Of a stretch of 64,000 nucleotides of DNA, positions 50,791 to 61,133 are shown one piece after another. Under the pieces are notes generated by a model. It saw nothing but the letters and a program-made list of their open reading frames with translations, ran no database searches and was not told where the DNA came from. The position numbers were made by a program, and so were the translations under genes. Origin of the DNA: DAHVFY01 sp040388665 (GTDB lineage Bacteria > Chlamydiota > Chlamydiia > Chlamydiales > Rhabdochlamydiaceae); contig JAZKBL010000042.1 of NCBI GenBank assembly GCA_040388665.1, forward strand, positions 23,258-87,257, written 5' to 3'. The first letter of the stretch is position 1. Each line of letters starts with the position of its first letter.

Positions 50791-51945
50791 ATGTCTATCG
50801 CTTTAAAAAAAGAAAGTACTTTTGGTGCGGTTTTGTTAGTTGCAGGGTGTTGTATTGGCGCCGCTACGATTGGACTTCCTGTAGTCAGTGTTGTATCAGG
50901 ATTCTTTCCTTCCTCATTAATGATGTTTTTTTCTTATCTTTTTACGACGGGAATGGGGCTTTTGTTATTAGAAGCCACTTTATGGTTTGAACATAAGGTG
51001 AATTTGCTTTCAATTGCACAATTTACTTTAGGACGCTTAGGAAAAACGATTACGGGTGCGCTTTTTTTATTTTTATTTTATGGCATTTTTGTCGCTTATT
51101 TAGATGCAGGAGGGCAATTACTTGAGCAAGCTTTAGGAGTCCCTAAACAAGCTGCGATGTGTTTATGCGTTATTTTAGTAAGCGCTACCATCTACAAAGG
51201 AGTGCGCAGTGTAGATTTGATCAACCGTATTTTAATGGCTGGATTATTGCTTTCTTATCTTTTACTTGTGACAATGGGTCTTTCCGATATGCAACTTAAA
51301 AATTTGGAGCATAAGAACTGGCTTGCATCTTTAGGAACGTTACCTATCTTGTTTATTTGTTTTGGCTATCAAAATTTAGTTCCTAGCTTAGCTTGTTATT
51401 TACAAAAAAACATTCAACAAATTCGAACAGCAATTATTTTAGGAAATATGATTCCTTTTCTCTTTTATCTTTTATGGAATTTTGTTGTTCTAGGCATGAT
51501 CTCCGATCCTCGGTCCAATCTCGATCGTAGCACAATCGTAACCGATCTTTTAATACAAGCAAACCAATCAAAGTCTATCATTTATTTAGTAAATATATTT
51601 TCTTTATTCGGATTATTCACATCTTTTATAACTATCGGAATTTCTTTTATTGACTTCATTAAAGATGCTTTTAAATCCCCGCCTTCCAAACTAGTTTTAC
51701 ACAGCCTAGTATTATTACCTCCTCTTTTTATTTGTTTTATTTATTCTGATTTATTTTTACTTGCACTTAATTTTGCAGGGGGCTTTATTGACATTCTGTT
51801 GTTTGGAATGCTCCCAATATCTTTTGTCTGGATTGGACGTTATAAAAAAGGAGCACAAGGGTCGTATCAAGTCAAAGGCGGCAAGGGTTTTTTAATAATC
51901 ATGCTACTCCTTTGCATAACACTCATTGCTATAAGATTATTTTAA
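50791..51945 (+). CDS. tyrP: aromatic amino acid permease, TyrP/Mtr family
   Basis: 384-aa, eleven-helix transporter. The N-terminus TFGAVLLVAGCCIGAATIGLPV is the signature first helix of the aromatic amino acid permease family (G-x-G-x-x-x-G-x-G region), followed by FLFLFYGIFVAYLDAGGQLL and LPILFICFGYQNLVPSLACY. Shine-Dalgarno AAGGT precedes the ATG. It imports tyrosine or tryptophan, amino acids chlamydiae take from the host. Location beyond ftsY recalls the tyrP copies near ftsY in Chlamydia. Confidence 0.92.
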   Translation: MSIALKKESTFGAVLLVAGCCIGAATIGLPVVSVVSGFFPSSLMMFFSYLFTTGMGLLLLEATLWFEHKVNLLSIAQFTLGRLGKTITGALFLFLFYGIFVAYLDAGGQLLEQALGVPKQAAMCLCVILVSATIYKGVRSVDLINRILMAGLLLSYLLLVTMGLSDMQLKNLEHKNWLASLGTLPILFICFGYQNLVPSLACYLQKNIQQIRTAIILGNMIPFLFYLLWNFVVLGMISDPRSNLDRSTIVTDLLIQANQSKSIIYLVNIFSLFGLFTSFITIGISFIDFIKDAFKSPPSKLVLHSLVLLPPLFICFIYSDLFLLALNFAGGFIDILLFGMLPISFVWIGRYKKGAQGSYQVKGGKGFLIIMLLLCITLIAIRLF

Positions 51946-51961
51946 AGGTAGTCTTAATGTT

Positions 51962-54186
51962 TTAAAAGAATGTAGAGATGGGGTCGATGTCGATGAGGAG
52001 TCGCTCTTCTTTTTTTAAGGGAAGCTGGTAGAGAAAGCCAAGTGAAGGGATGCGCTTATTTCCTTTAATCAGAAATTGAAAGCGGTATCTTGTTTTTACT
52101 TTTGGATAGCCGCAGGGCGCTACTGGATGGATTTGATACGCCTCTGGTAGAGCGCTAATACACACTTTGCGTAAGTTGTCTAAAGAAGCACGTGTCTCTT
52201 CAAGAGAGGTTCCAGAAAGGATAATTTTTGCAAGATATGCAAATGGTGGGTATTCAAACAGTTTTCTTGTTGCTGTTTCTTCAGTATAAAAGGAAGCATA
52301 ATCTTGGCGAGCAGAAGTCTGCATGATCGTATGTTCTGGTAAGTGGGTTTGAATCAGTACTTCACCAGGAATTCTTCCTCTGCCGGATCTGCCAGCTACT
52401 TGAGTAATCAGCTGAAAGGCTAGTTCTGAGGATCTAAAGTCAGGAATATGCAGCGCTGCGTCTGCATTTAAAACACTGACTAAAGTCACCGAAGGAAAAT
52501 GAAGGCCTTTAGCAATCATCTGTGTTCCAATTAAAAGGTCTGCTTTTCCTGCGCGAAATTGTTTGAAAAGGAGTTCATGACTGCCCTTGTGCTTTGTTGT
52601 ATCCGCATCTAAACGAAGGGTGCGCAGCTCTGGAAAAAGGGCATGAAGCGCTCTTTCCACCATCTCAGTTCCAGCTCCCTTATATTTAAGGCCGTCATCA
52701 CTTGCGCAATTAGGACAGCTGCGAGGCGGAGGCTTTAGTCGATAATCGCACAGATGGCACGCAAGCTGATCCTCTCCTAAATGGTAGGTAAGGCTCAAAT
52801 CGCAATCAGGACACGTAATCACATGAGAGCACTGCTTACACATCTGAGAAGTGTGATAGCCACGTCTATTTAAAAAAAGAAGCGTCTGCTCTCCAACGGC
52901 TAATCTTTTCTCAATTCCGGTTAAAAGTGCATCGGAAAAAAGGGTGAATCCCTTTTTTTTTGCAAATTCGTGGCGCATGTCAATGATTGAAACTTTTGGC
53001 AGCGATGCTGTATCTGCTCTTTCTTTCAGCTCACTTAACGTATACTTACCTAAAAGCGCATTGGTATAACTCTCAAGGCTTGGTGTTGCGCTTCCTAAAA
53101 CAATCGTCGCCTCATTGATCTTAGCACGCATTACAGCGACATCGCGCGCATGATAACAAGGCGCTTCATCTGTCTGCTTGTACGAGGATTCATGCTCTTC
53201 ATCAACAAGAATCAATCCTAAATTTTTTACAGGGCTAAAGATGGCAGATCTTGCGCCAATGACAATCGGAATTTCTCCGAGGCGAATTTTGTGCCACGCA
53301 TCGTGTCTTTCCCCATCACTCAACCTGTAATGTAAAAGTGCCACTTTTTCTTCAAAGCGCGTTTTGATTTTCTCAACAATTTGCGACGTTAAAGCGATCT
53401 CCGGAACAAGAAGAATCACACCTTTTCCCATGTGCAGTGCATGGTCAATCGCCTGAAGGTACACCTCTGTCTTTCCACTTCCTGTTACACCAAAAAGAAG
53501 GTGTGTTGTAAAGGAACTCTCTTGTAAANNNNNNNNNNTGTGATCCGATCGAGCGCTGTCTTTTGCTCATCGCTTAAAGTCTTAGCCTTTGTCTGAAAAT
53601 AATCCTGGTCTAAAGCAAGAGAGCGGTCGATCCTCACCTCTTCACTGACGAGCAGTTTTTTTCGAATGAGCTGATCGATAGGACTACGAGAAATCTCTGC
53701 TTTTTCAAGAAGCTCTGTTAAAAGCATCCCTTTAGGAGATTTTAATAGCAGATCAAGCACTGTTGCCTGCTGAGGAGATTTTCTACGGATAGCATCACAA
53801 GCTTCCACAAGTGCTTTTCCCGTAATGAGCGGTCTTACCCACTTTTGTGTTTTATGCCCGCCCTCTTTTCTAATACTTGGAGGAACTAAGACTTTCATGA
53901 CTTTTCTAAATGGCGCTACGTAATAACGCGCCATCCACTCTCCGAGTTTCATCAGATCGGAAGGGATCAGCTTTTCTTCCAAAAGAGCGGCAAGAGGTTT
54001 GACTGAGGGGCAGGGTGTTGTGTTCTTAAGCTCAAGAATAATCCCTTGAGAGAGCCTGCCTCGAATGGGCACGCTGACACGCATGCCAATCTTTACCCTT
54101 CCTAAAGCATCCTCAGGAACAAGATAATCTAAAGGTTTATCAATTGCAGCATCAACCGCTACAACAGCATAGAGAGCTTCTGCCAT
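51962..54186 (-). CDS. priA: primosomal replication helicase PriA (contains assembly gap)
   Basis: Superfamily 2 helicase restarting stalled replication forks. The N-terminal part (54186 to 53539) has the 3'BD start AEALYAVVAVDAAIDKPLDY; after the gap come LLFGVTGSGKTEVYLQAI (Walker A), ILLVPEIALTSQ, VGARSAIF, LVDEEHESSYKQ (DEEH box), the Cys zinc cluster in MCKQCSHVITCPDCDLSLTY, and C-terminal LIGTQMIAKGLHFPSVTLV and QLITQVAGRSGRG. Ten N (53529-53538) interrupt the frame; both sides are co-linear, so the gene is probably whole. It overlaps the upstream hypothetical by 28 bp. Confidence 0.94.
53529..53538. other. assembly gap (10 N) within priA
   Basis: Joins QKTALDRIT on one side to LQESSFTTHLLFGVTGSGKT on the other. 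Frames agree only if the true gap differs from 10 (two more than a multiple of three). Confidence 0.95.
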
Positions 54187-54896
54187 AAGGAAATTTTAAG
54201 CGTCGGATTTTTTAGATAAGAGGACATAGAGTCTAGAATATAAAGCGGGGTTGTATTTAAAAATATTTTACCCGTCTCTTTTAATTCTTTGTAATGCTGC
54301 ATTAAAAGTGGATAAAAAGTCAGAGTTGGAGAAGAAAGAATCAAACGTAACTTTGGACTAGAAAATACAACTCCCCATTTGTCTTCCTTTTCCATTTTCC
54401 TACCATCAATAACACGTGCAGGTTTTAAACGGGTGTTAATTGCATGGGCCAAATTACGAATAACTCCCATTTCTTCTTCTGTTTCCTCAAAAAACAGAAT
54501 GATGACCTCTTCAGAAATCTCTTCCCCTTTCCAATTTTCCACGATCTTTCGAGCCGTTTCATCGCTTGGAATTTCATCCACAATGCGCATCTCCGGCGCA
54601 ATCTTCTTTAACAGCTGTTTTAAATCATTTTGAGGAAGAATGACAGATGCTTTTACCTCTTCTTTTGCAGGCGCAGCAACTGCTGGCGCCACTGGGATAA
54701 CAACCTCTTTAGGCTTTGCAATCTGCGGCATAGAAACATGAGGAATAGGCTTTGACGCTGCTACCAGTTTTACTACAGGACGAACTGTTTCAAAGTGATA
54801 AGGCGTTAATAAAACCTTACCCGGCTCATAATTTTCACGCACAGCCGTGCATGCTTCTTTAATAAGCTTTCGGTATTCTGATAACATATTCGCCAC
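54159..54896 (-). CDS. conserved hypothetical protein between priA and lysS
   Basis: 245 aa, start GTG 54896 (ATG 54887 nine bases on is equally possible). The N-terminal third ends in a Pro/Ala/Val-rich linker (VVIPVAPAVAAPAKEEV). The C-terminal part is globular, with EEVIILFFEETEEEMGVIRN, TLTFYPLLMQHYKELKETGK and IFLNTTPLYI. No signal peptide. In Chlamydia a hypothetical gene sits between priA and lysS (CT779, from memory), and this is probably its counterpart. It overlaps priA by 28 bp. Function unknown; a replication or chaperone link would be only guilt by association. Confidence 0.72.
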   Translation of the reverse strand: MANMLSEYRKLIKEACTAVRENYEPGKVLLTPYHFETVRPVVKLVAASKPIPHVSMPQIAKPKEVVIPVAPAVAAPAKEEVKASVILPQNDLKQLLKKIAPEMRIVDEIPSDETARKIVENWKGEEISEEVIILFFEETEEEMGVIRNLAHAINTRLKPARVIDGRKMEKEDKWGVVFSSPKLRLILSSPTLTFYPLLMQHYKELKETGKIFLNTTPLYILDSMSSYLKNPTLKISLWQKLSMLL

Positions 54897-54940
54897 TGTA
54901 TCACAAATCTCCTCTAGTAAGCAATAGGACTACCCAAATT

Positions 54941-56512
54941 TTACTCACCGGGACGCATAAGGGGGAAGTAAAGGACGTCGCGGATTGACTGGGCTTTTGT
55001 GAAGAGCATCACAAGGCGATCGATGCCGATGCCAAGACCACCTGTTGGTGGCATCCCCTGGCAGATCGCTTCGATGAACTCTTCATCAAGAGGATTCGCC
55101 TCTTCGTTGCCGGCAAGCTTCATCTCTGCTTGCTGTACAAGCAATGCGCGCTGCAGCTCTGGATCATTGAGCTCTGTGTAAGAATTGCAGAATTCTTGAG
55201 CTAAAATGAAACTCTCAAAACGCTCGACAATCTTTTGTTCACGCAAGGCTGGATCACGATGCAACTTGCATAATGGCGTTGTTTCAATCGGATGGTCGAT
55301 GATGTGATGAGGCTGAATGAGGTGTTTCTCTGCAAATTCTTCAAAGAAATAAGCGATTAACTTACCACGAGGAGCGGCTTTAACGTCTTTTGGATCAAGG
55401 GAGGCTTTATCAAGAAGGATCTTGCGCATCTCTTCATCAGAAAGAGAATCTACATCAATTCCAGCATATTCTTTGATGCTATCTTTCATGCTGATCCGCT
55501 TCCAAGGAGCTTTCAGCTCTATTGTGTGAAGCGTCCCATCTTTTTCTATTTCTAGCTGGGTTGTTCCATGAACTTCTAAAGCGATCTCTTCGAAAAGTTT
55601 TTCCACAAAGACCATCATGTCGTTGTAATCCCAGTAAGATGCATACGCCTCTAGCATCGTAAACTCTGGATTATGCGTACGATCAATCCCCTCGTTTCTA
55701 AAAACTTTACAGAGCTCAAACACGCGATCCATGCCACCAACAATCAATTTTTTTAGAGGGATCTCAAGCGAAATGCGCAAAAACATCTCTTGGTCAAGAG
55801 CGTTAAGTTTTGTCATAAAAGGGCGCGCTTCTGCACCACCATAGACGTTTTCAAGGATCGGATTTTCCACTTCCATAAATTGAAGCCGTTCAAGATAACG
55901 ACGCACAAGCTGGATGATGCGTGAGCGCTTGCGAAAAACTGCTGCGACATCAGGATGTGTGATCAAATCAAGCCAGCGTTTGCGGTAGCGCACGCCTTTG
56001 TCAGCAAGTCCGCTATGTTTATCCGGCAATGGAAGCAACGTTTTGCAAAGAAGAGTGACTTTTTTAGCAAAAAGGGTCAACTCTCCTTTCTGTGTGCGAA
56101 AAAGGTGTCCTTCTACGCCGATGATATCGCCAAGGTCGATCTTCTTTTCAATGAACTTCAGGGGGGTAAGTTCCCCTCCTTCAGGCAATCCTTCCACTTT
56201 TGTCACATCGCGGTTGAACATCACCTGGATACGCCCTGTACTATCTTGCAAATGAGCAAATGCGTTTTTTCCCATAGAACGGAACAGAATGAGCCTACCA
56301 GCAATACACGCGCTATCCGTTGATCCCTTTTCAGCATCTTCACTGTGCCCGAGCTCTACACTTTCATACTTATGTGTTAAGGCTCCTGCAGTATGTGTCG
56401 GTGTGTATTTGTGCGGATAAGGCTCGATGCCAAGCGCTCTAATTTCTTTAAGTTTTGCGGATCGATTGCAAAACTCTTCATGCTGATGGTACTCTGGTTC
56501 TTCTATAGACAT
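54941..56512 (-). CDS. lysS: lysyl-tRNA synthetase, class II
   Basis: 523-aa class II synthetase. N-terminal OB-fold anticodon-binding domain (ACIAGRLILFRSMGKNAFAH); motif 1 region RSRIIQLVRRYLERLQFMEV; motif 2 FRNEGIDRTHNPEFTMLEAY; motif 3 GGLGIGIDRLVML. AAAGGA lies 8 nt upstream of the ATG. It sits 4 bp after the small winged-helix gene and 45 bp before the next hypothetical, in an operon-like order cysS, wHTH, lysS. Length and motifs are normal. Confidence 0.97.
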   Translation of the reverse strand: MSIEEPEYHQHEEFCNRSAKLKEIRALGIEPYPHKYTPTHTAGALTHKYESVELGHSEDAEKGSTDSACIAGRLILFRSMGKNAFAHLQDSTGRIQVMFNRDVTKVEGLPEGGELTPLKFIEKKIDLGDIIGVEGHLFRTQKGELTLFAKKVTLLCKTLLPLPDKHSGLADKGVRYRKRWLDLITHPDVAAVFRKRSRIIQLVRRYLERLQFMEVENPILENVYGGAEARPFMTKLNALDQEMFLRISLEIPLKKLIVGGMDRVFELCKVFRNEGIDRTHNPEFTMLEAYASYWDYNDMMVFVEKLFEEIALEVHGTTQLEIEKDGTLHTIELKAPWKRISMKDSIKEYAGIDVDSLSDEEMRKILLDKASLDPKDVKAAPRGKLIAYFFEEFAEKHLIQPHHIIDHPIETTPLCKLHRDPALREQKIVERFESFILAQEFCNSYTELNDPELQRALLVQQAEMKLAGNEEANPLDEEFIEAICQGMPPTGGLGIGIDRLVMLFTKAQSIRDVLYFPLMRPGE

Positions 56513-56516
56513 GTCA

Positions 56517-56759
56517 CTATTCCTTTAATAGGGTTACAAGATTGAGGCCATTTTGTGTCAGGTAAACCCCATTTTCTTCTTCTTTTTTTACAAAATTTGC
56601 TTGAGCCAAATGCCGCACAATATTATCCACTCCACGTTCGTTTTGCCCAATTTCCCGGCCAACCGCGTACTTATTGATCGTATGAAACGCATCTCCTTGG
56701 ATTAAAGCCAATTCATGAAGTTTTATCAAAAACAATTCATCTTTAGTCGTTTTCTTCAT
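56517..56759 (-). CDS. small winged-helix-like protein, 80 aa
   Basis: The ATG overlaps the cysS stop by 4 bp (ATGA). The sequence looks like a compact winged helix: DELFLIKLHELALIQGDAF, RVDN-type helix (GREIGQNERGVDNIVRHLAQ) and wing VKKEEENGVYLTQNGLNLVT. Embedded between cysS and lysS. It may be a small regulator or RNA-binding protein; no precise family recognised. Confidence 0.7.
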   Translation of the reverse strand: MKKTTKDELFLIKLHELALIQGDAFHTINKYAVGREIGQNERGVDNIVRHLAQANFVKKEEENGVYLTQNGLNLVTLLKE

Positions 56760-58166
56760 AATTTCTTAAGTCTAGCTCCCTGAGGGGTGTCTTCTATTAC
56801 GTATCCACGAGCAGCGATCAAGTCTCTGCAAGCATCCGCCTCTTTCCAATTCTTATCCGCGCGCGCTTTTTCTCTTCTTTCAAGAGCATCTACAAGTTCT
56901 TGAGGAATAGATAGACTCTCCTCTTTAAGAGGAAGCACGCCAAGAACAAGATCACACTCTTCAAGAAAATGACGCACAGCTAAAGCTTCTTCTTTACCTA
57001 TTTTTTTCTCATCACAAAGAACATTAACTTCCCGAACAAGATCAAAAAGGGCAGCGAGTGCAGAAGAGATGTTTAAATCATCTGTAAGCGCCTCTTTAAA
57101 GCTATTTTTCGCTTTTTCAACAAGAGGTGCTACTTGGTTGTGAATATTTGGATCTTCAACACTTGCAAGCCGCGTGATAAAGCTCTTTAGTCTTTCTAAA
57201 GAGGCTCTAGAAGCTTCTAAGCCTTGTAACGTAAAGTTCAACTGCGTTCTATAATGCGTTTGCAAAAGAAGATAACGCACTTCAAGTCCGGTGTATCCTT
57301 TTGCAAGAAGATCACGCAAAGTATAGAAGTTGCCAAGACTTTTGGACATTTTTTTATGATCAACAAGCAAATGCTCCGCATGAAGCCAAAGCCGTGCAAA
57401 TTGTCTGCATGAGTAGGCTTCAGACTGAGCGATCTCATTCTCATGATGAGGAAACATATTATCGACACCTCCAACATGGATATCGATTGTAACACCTAGA
57501 AGCTTCATCGCCATTGCAGAACATTCGATATGCCATCCAGGTCGACCTTTGCCAAAGGGACTTTCCCAATAAATGCCGCCATCACGCTCGGGATCGTAAA
57601 TTTTCCAAAGAACGAAGTCTGCAACGTTTGTCTTATCATATTCGTCTGATGCGACCCTTTTAGAAGCGCCGCACTTGAGTTCATCTAAATGCAGATGAGA
57701 CAACCTTCCATACGAAGGAAACTTAGAGATCGCATAATAAATGCTTCCTCCTTCTCCTTCATAAGCAATCCCTTTTTCAAGTAACTTTTGAATGATCGCG
57801 ATCATCTCAGGAATATAGTCAGTAGCTGCCGGGTAATACTCTACCTTCTCGATATTAAGTGTTGCGAGATCTTCGAAAAAAGCATNNNNNNNNNNGTTTT
57901 GTGAATTCTGCTAAAGTTAACTTTTTTTCAATAGCTCCCTTGATTATCTTATCCTCAACATCTGTCACATTCATCGCTTGAATCACATTGAAACCACAGA
58001 ACTTTAATGTGCGGCGTAAAAGATCTTCAAACACATACGTACGAAAATTGCCAATATGCGCGTAGTTATAGACCGTCGGACCGCATGTGTACATATAAAT
58101 TTTATTATCATTAACAGAAATCACAGCTTCTTTTTTTCTAGATTCTGTATTAAATAGCTTGAGCAC
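56756..58166 (-). CDS. cysS: cysteinyl-tRNA synthetase (contains assembly gap)
   Basis: Class I synthetase. Start is GTG 58166 (MLKLFNTESRKKEAV). HIGH-type motif is YAHIGNFRTYVFED (H-I-G-N at 37-40), zinc ligands include C28 and the C/H in GWHIECSAM and GGVDNMFPHHENEIAQSEAY, and KMSKS lies in LLVDHKKMSKSLGNFYTLRD. Ten N (57886-57895) follow LTLAEFTK; the frame resumes with AFFEDLATLNIEKVEYYPAA, so the gene is probably intact. C-terminal helical domain present. Overlaps the small wHTH gene by 4 bp. Confidence 0.95.
57886..57895. other. assembly gap (10 N) within cysS
   Basis: The placeholder breaks the reading frame between LTLAEFTK and AFFEDLATL; the true gap should be a multiple of three, with conventional spacing for CysRS. 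Confidence 0.95.
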
Positions 58167-58171
58167 TCTTA

Positions 58172-60859
58172 TTATCCATTTTTAAAAGTTTCATCTAAAA
58201 GGCGGTGATGGATTTTACCTGTACCCGTCATCGGGATCTCATCCACGCGAACAATCTCATTTACTCGAGAAAGCCTGCCAAAACCGCCTTCATTTAGCGC
58301 CGCATTAATCTCATCTTTTACAGCATCAAAAGTCGCGTAAAGCACAATGAGAGGCTTATCACTCTCTTTTTCTTTTACGCTAACTGCTAAGTAAGGACCC
58401 TCTAGAGCCTCACCAATCCAATGTTTTATTTTAGCAAGTTTGATCAGTTCTTCTTCTAATCCGCTTAAAGATACCATTTCTCCACCAATTTTTACAAAGC
58501 GCTTCAAACGGCCAGACAAAATAAGCGCTCCTTCTTGGTTGATAAACCCTAAATCTCCAGAGCGGTACCATTTTTTTCCCTGCATTTCAATAAAAGGATC
58601 AGGCTTACCTCCAAGATATCCTGAAAAAACGCTCAAAGCCGCAATGCAGATCTCCCCTTCTTTCCCCGGTTCTAAGACTTTTCCAGTTGCCGGATCGATC
58701 GTGCAAATAGAGATTCCAGGCAAAGGCCGTCCAACTCCTTGACGAGGCTCATTTAATCTACCAAGCGTAACAATAGGTGAGCATTCTGTGATTCCATACC
58801 CTTCAATCAGGGCAACCTGGGACCCTAGAGCCTGAACCATCTCAAAGAGTTCATCTGGCGCTTTTTCTGCGCCAGAGACAATAAGTCGTAGACTAGCCAA
58901 AGAAGCTGGCTCTGCAACACGGAGCATCGATCGGATAAAGCTTGGAGCGCACACAAAAAGAGTCGGCTTAAAGTGCGCAATATCCGCTGCCATCCCATGA
59001 GAATCTGTGGGATCTGGCCCATAAAACACTTTTAACCCAGAAAGAAGCGGAAAAAGGCCTGTGACAGAAAAACCAAACGAGTGAAAAGGAGGCAAGACTC
59101 CATACAAAATATCGCTACTATAAAAAGGGACACATTGGAATGCAGCTCTATGGTTACTCAAAATATTTTGATGCGTTAAAGGAACACCCTTCGGAAGAGC
59201 TTCAGTACCACTTGTGAAAATGACAACCGCAGGATCTTGCGTAGAAATATGATCCAACTGAAGTTTTGCAAGAAGAGACCCTTTTTTTCTTGAACTTAGC
59301 CAAAAACCTTTTAATTTATCTTTTAGAGAAATCTTCTCTTTTATCTCTTCTAAATAAAGTAATTTTTCTAAAGCATCTCCCAAATCCACATTTTCAAGAC
59401 GACTTAAAAATTTACGCGAAGAAATCACAGCCTTAAGATTAGTGGATTGCACTGCATGACTGATCGCTTTAGAACCTGTTGTCCAATTGAGCATAACAGG
59501 TGTTTTTTTTGCGAAGAACACAGCTAAAACAATAAGCGCTGCTGCATTAGAAGATGGAAGAAGAACCCCAACATACTCGCCTGGAATTTGTTTGATGTAA
59601 AGCGAGAGAACAAGTGCTACCTGCTTTAAGCGACGATACGAAAGCGCTCCTGTTAAATTGTCTGCACACGCTGTCGCATTTCCCATCCGCTCGCAACTAT
59701 GTAAAAAAGCTTCAATAATTGTGCTTCCAAAAGGCCCCTCAGGAGAACTGCGCGCTTCTTCTTTCGGCCATTTCTCTGCTTTTTTATCTTTAATATCTTT
59801 TTCTTGAGTAGACTTATAACAACCTGCAGCTGCTTGCATCACATCTTCTACAGTCTGAAGTGCTCCATGAGGAAGATTCTGGATATTGTATTTTTCATCT
59901 AAAAAAACATACACTTGAGCAACATCTAAGGAATCAAGCCCTAAATCAAAAGAAAAATGCATCGCCCACTCTATCTTCTCAGGACTACAATGCGCAAGTG
60001 AAGCAATGTGAGCGCGCACTTCTTGCTCAATTTCTATTGGAACTACGAGATTTTCATTTTTCTTATCTTTTTCAAGTTTTACAACCTTAGGAACAGATCT
60101 TTTCCAAAACTTATCTGAAACAAGAATCCGCGGCTCTGGACCTTTTTGATTATACCAAGCTTCAAGATAGCGATTAATTTCCATCCGGCTCCCCTTTCTT
60201 GGAAAGTCAGACGGCGCTTCCTCCACTTCGATTACAACCTCTCTTCTTGGAGCGAAAAAGATCCCATTTTTTAATAAAATCTTAAACCCTTCCCATAAAA
60301 TGCCTTCAAAGCTCGGAACCTTCCCCGTCACCGCGCGAGAAAACCTGCTTCCCCAAAGCCCGCTTGTCCGCACGAGAATGACATGTGCATCCGGGTACTC
60401 TTGAAGAAGATTAGGAACAAAAGAAGCGCCACCTATAGCCTCTTGCCCTGTCAACTTAAGCCTGCCTGCCGGATAGATAAGAAAGTTATTGCCCGCCTTC
60501 AATTCATCAATAACACGGGTAAACAACTTACCTAGTTGAGCTGCCTTCCACTTATTCGCGCCCGTATCGAGATTAGGAAGAGGCAAAGCTCCCACCCACT
60601 GCATAAAAAACTTAAAACCCTTGAGATAATAAAAATGCTCCACAACAAGAGGATGAGGACGAAGCTTTTTCCAAAGAAAGAGAATCACTATGACTGGATC
60701 AATCTCAGCTGGATGATTGGGCAAAACTAAGGCCCCATCTTTCCCCTCAATCTTCTCTAACCCCTTAACCTTTATCTTATAACGCAAACTAACAATAATT
60801 CTAACTATCAGAAATACAATGATCAAACCAACTTCTTTAATCAAATTAATAATTGACAT
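58172..60859 (-). CDS. aas: trifunctional Aas-like protein: acyltransferase + ACP domain + acyl-ACP synthetase
   Basis: 895-aa membrane-associated lipid enzyme. An N-terminal hydrophobic helix is followed by a PlsC-type acyltransferase with H-x4-D (NHPAEID, H49 to D54) and IYPAGRLKL. Residues about 275-350 are an acyl-carrier-protein-like domain with DLGLDSLD (phosphopantetheine Ser near 310). Residues about 375-895 are an AMP-forming ligase: VVIFTSGTEALPKGVPLTHQ, IEGYGITECSPIV, WYRSGDLGFI and GKIHHR. It would activate host or recycled fatty acids and transfer them to lysophospholipid. Chlamydia has an aas near priA/lysS/cysS. The central ACP is an unusual addition to the usual two-domain Aas. 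Confidence 0.9.
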   Translation of the reverse strand: MSIINLIKEVGLIIVFLIVRIIVSLRYKIKVKGLEKIEGKDGALVLPNHPAEIDPVIVILFLWKKLRPHPLVVEHFYYLKGFKFFMQWVGALPLPNLDTGANKWKAAQLGKLFTRVIDELKAGNNFLIYPAGRLKLTGQEAIGGASFVPNLLQEYPDAHVILVRTSGLWGSRFSRAVTGKVPSFEGILWEGFKILLKNGIFFAPRREVVIEVEEAPSDFPRKGSRMEINRYLEAWYNQKGPEPRILVSDKFWKRSVPKVVKLEKDKKNENLVVPIEIEQEVRAHIASLAHCSPEKIEWAMHFSFDLGLDSLDVAQVYVFLDEKYNIQNLPHGALQTVEDVMQAAAGCYKSTQEKDIKDKKAEKWPKEEARSSPEGPFGSTIIEAFLHSCERMGNATACADNLTGALSYRRLKQVALVLSLYIKQIPGEYVGVLLPSSNAAALIVLAVFFAKKTPVMLNWTTGSKAISHAVQSTNLKAVISSRKFLSRLENVDLGDALEKLLYLEEIKEKISLKDKLKGFWLSSRKKGSLLAKLQLDHISTQDPAVVIFTSGTEALPKGVPLTHQNILSNHRAAFQCVPFYSSDILYGVLPPFHSFGFSVTGLFPLLSGLKVFYGPDPTDSHGMAADIAHFKPTLFVCAPSFIRSMLRVAEPASLASLRLIVSGAEKAPDELFEMVQALGSQVALIEGYGITECSPIVTLGRLNEPRQGVGRPLPGISICTIDPATGKVLEPGKEGEICIAALSVFSGYLGGKPDPFIEMQGKKWYRSGDLGFINQEGALILSGRLKRFVKIGGEMVSLSGLEEELIKLAKIKHWIGEALEGPYLAVSVKEKESDKPLIVLYATFDAVKDEINAALNEGGFGRLSRVNEIVRVDEIPMTGTGKIHHRLLDETFKNG

Positions 60860-60880
60860 TTTATTCCTAAGTTATAATAA
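60853..60880 (+). promoter_or_regulatory. promoter of the 56-aa gene
   Basis: TTGACA (60853-60858) with TAATAA (60875-60880) 16 bp on; TATAAT also occurs at 60873-60878 with a 14-bp spacer. It overlaps the start of the divergent aas gene. Confidence 0.45.
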
Positions 60881-60899
60881 TAAGTTAAGAGGTGTACAT

Positions 60900-61070
60900 A
60901 TGATTAGGTCCTTGAATGCTTATATTGAACAAACAGCTCGTTTTCTGCGAGAAGGTACGCATTTAACCGCAAAAAAAAGCACAAAAAAGATCCACCATGC
61001 TGGAAAAGATCTCTCTCTTGTAAATAAGATCGAACAGGTAGCAAAGCTTCTCCGGTCAAAAAAAGACTAA
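60900..61070 (+). CDS. small basic hypothetical protein, 56 aa
   Basis: ATG 60900 with GAGGT 6 nt upstream, behind a promoter-like sequence and divergent from aas. The product (MIRSLNAYIEQTARFLREGT then KKSTKKIHHAGKDLSLVNKI) is helical and rich in Lys, Arg and His, suggesting a nucleic-acid- or membrane-surface-binding peptide. No family recognised. A second small basic gene follows 63 bp on. Confidence 0.6.
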   Translation: MIRSLNAYIEQTARFLREGTHLTAKKSTKKIHHAGKDLSLVNKIEQVAKLLRSKKD

Positions 61071-61133
61071 ACTTTTTATTTAACAAAAAAGACTTACCTC
61101 TATAATGAAACTTTTTATCAAAGGGGTCATACA

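Noticed and set aside
54941..58166. T-box riboswitch before cysS or lysS
   Set aside because: The spaces upstream are only a few bases and the genes overlap or nearly touch, leaving no room for a leader.
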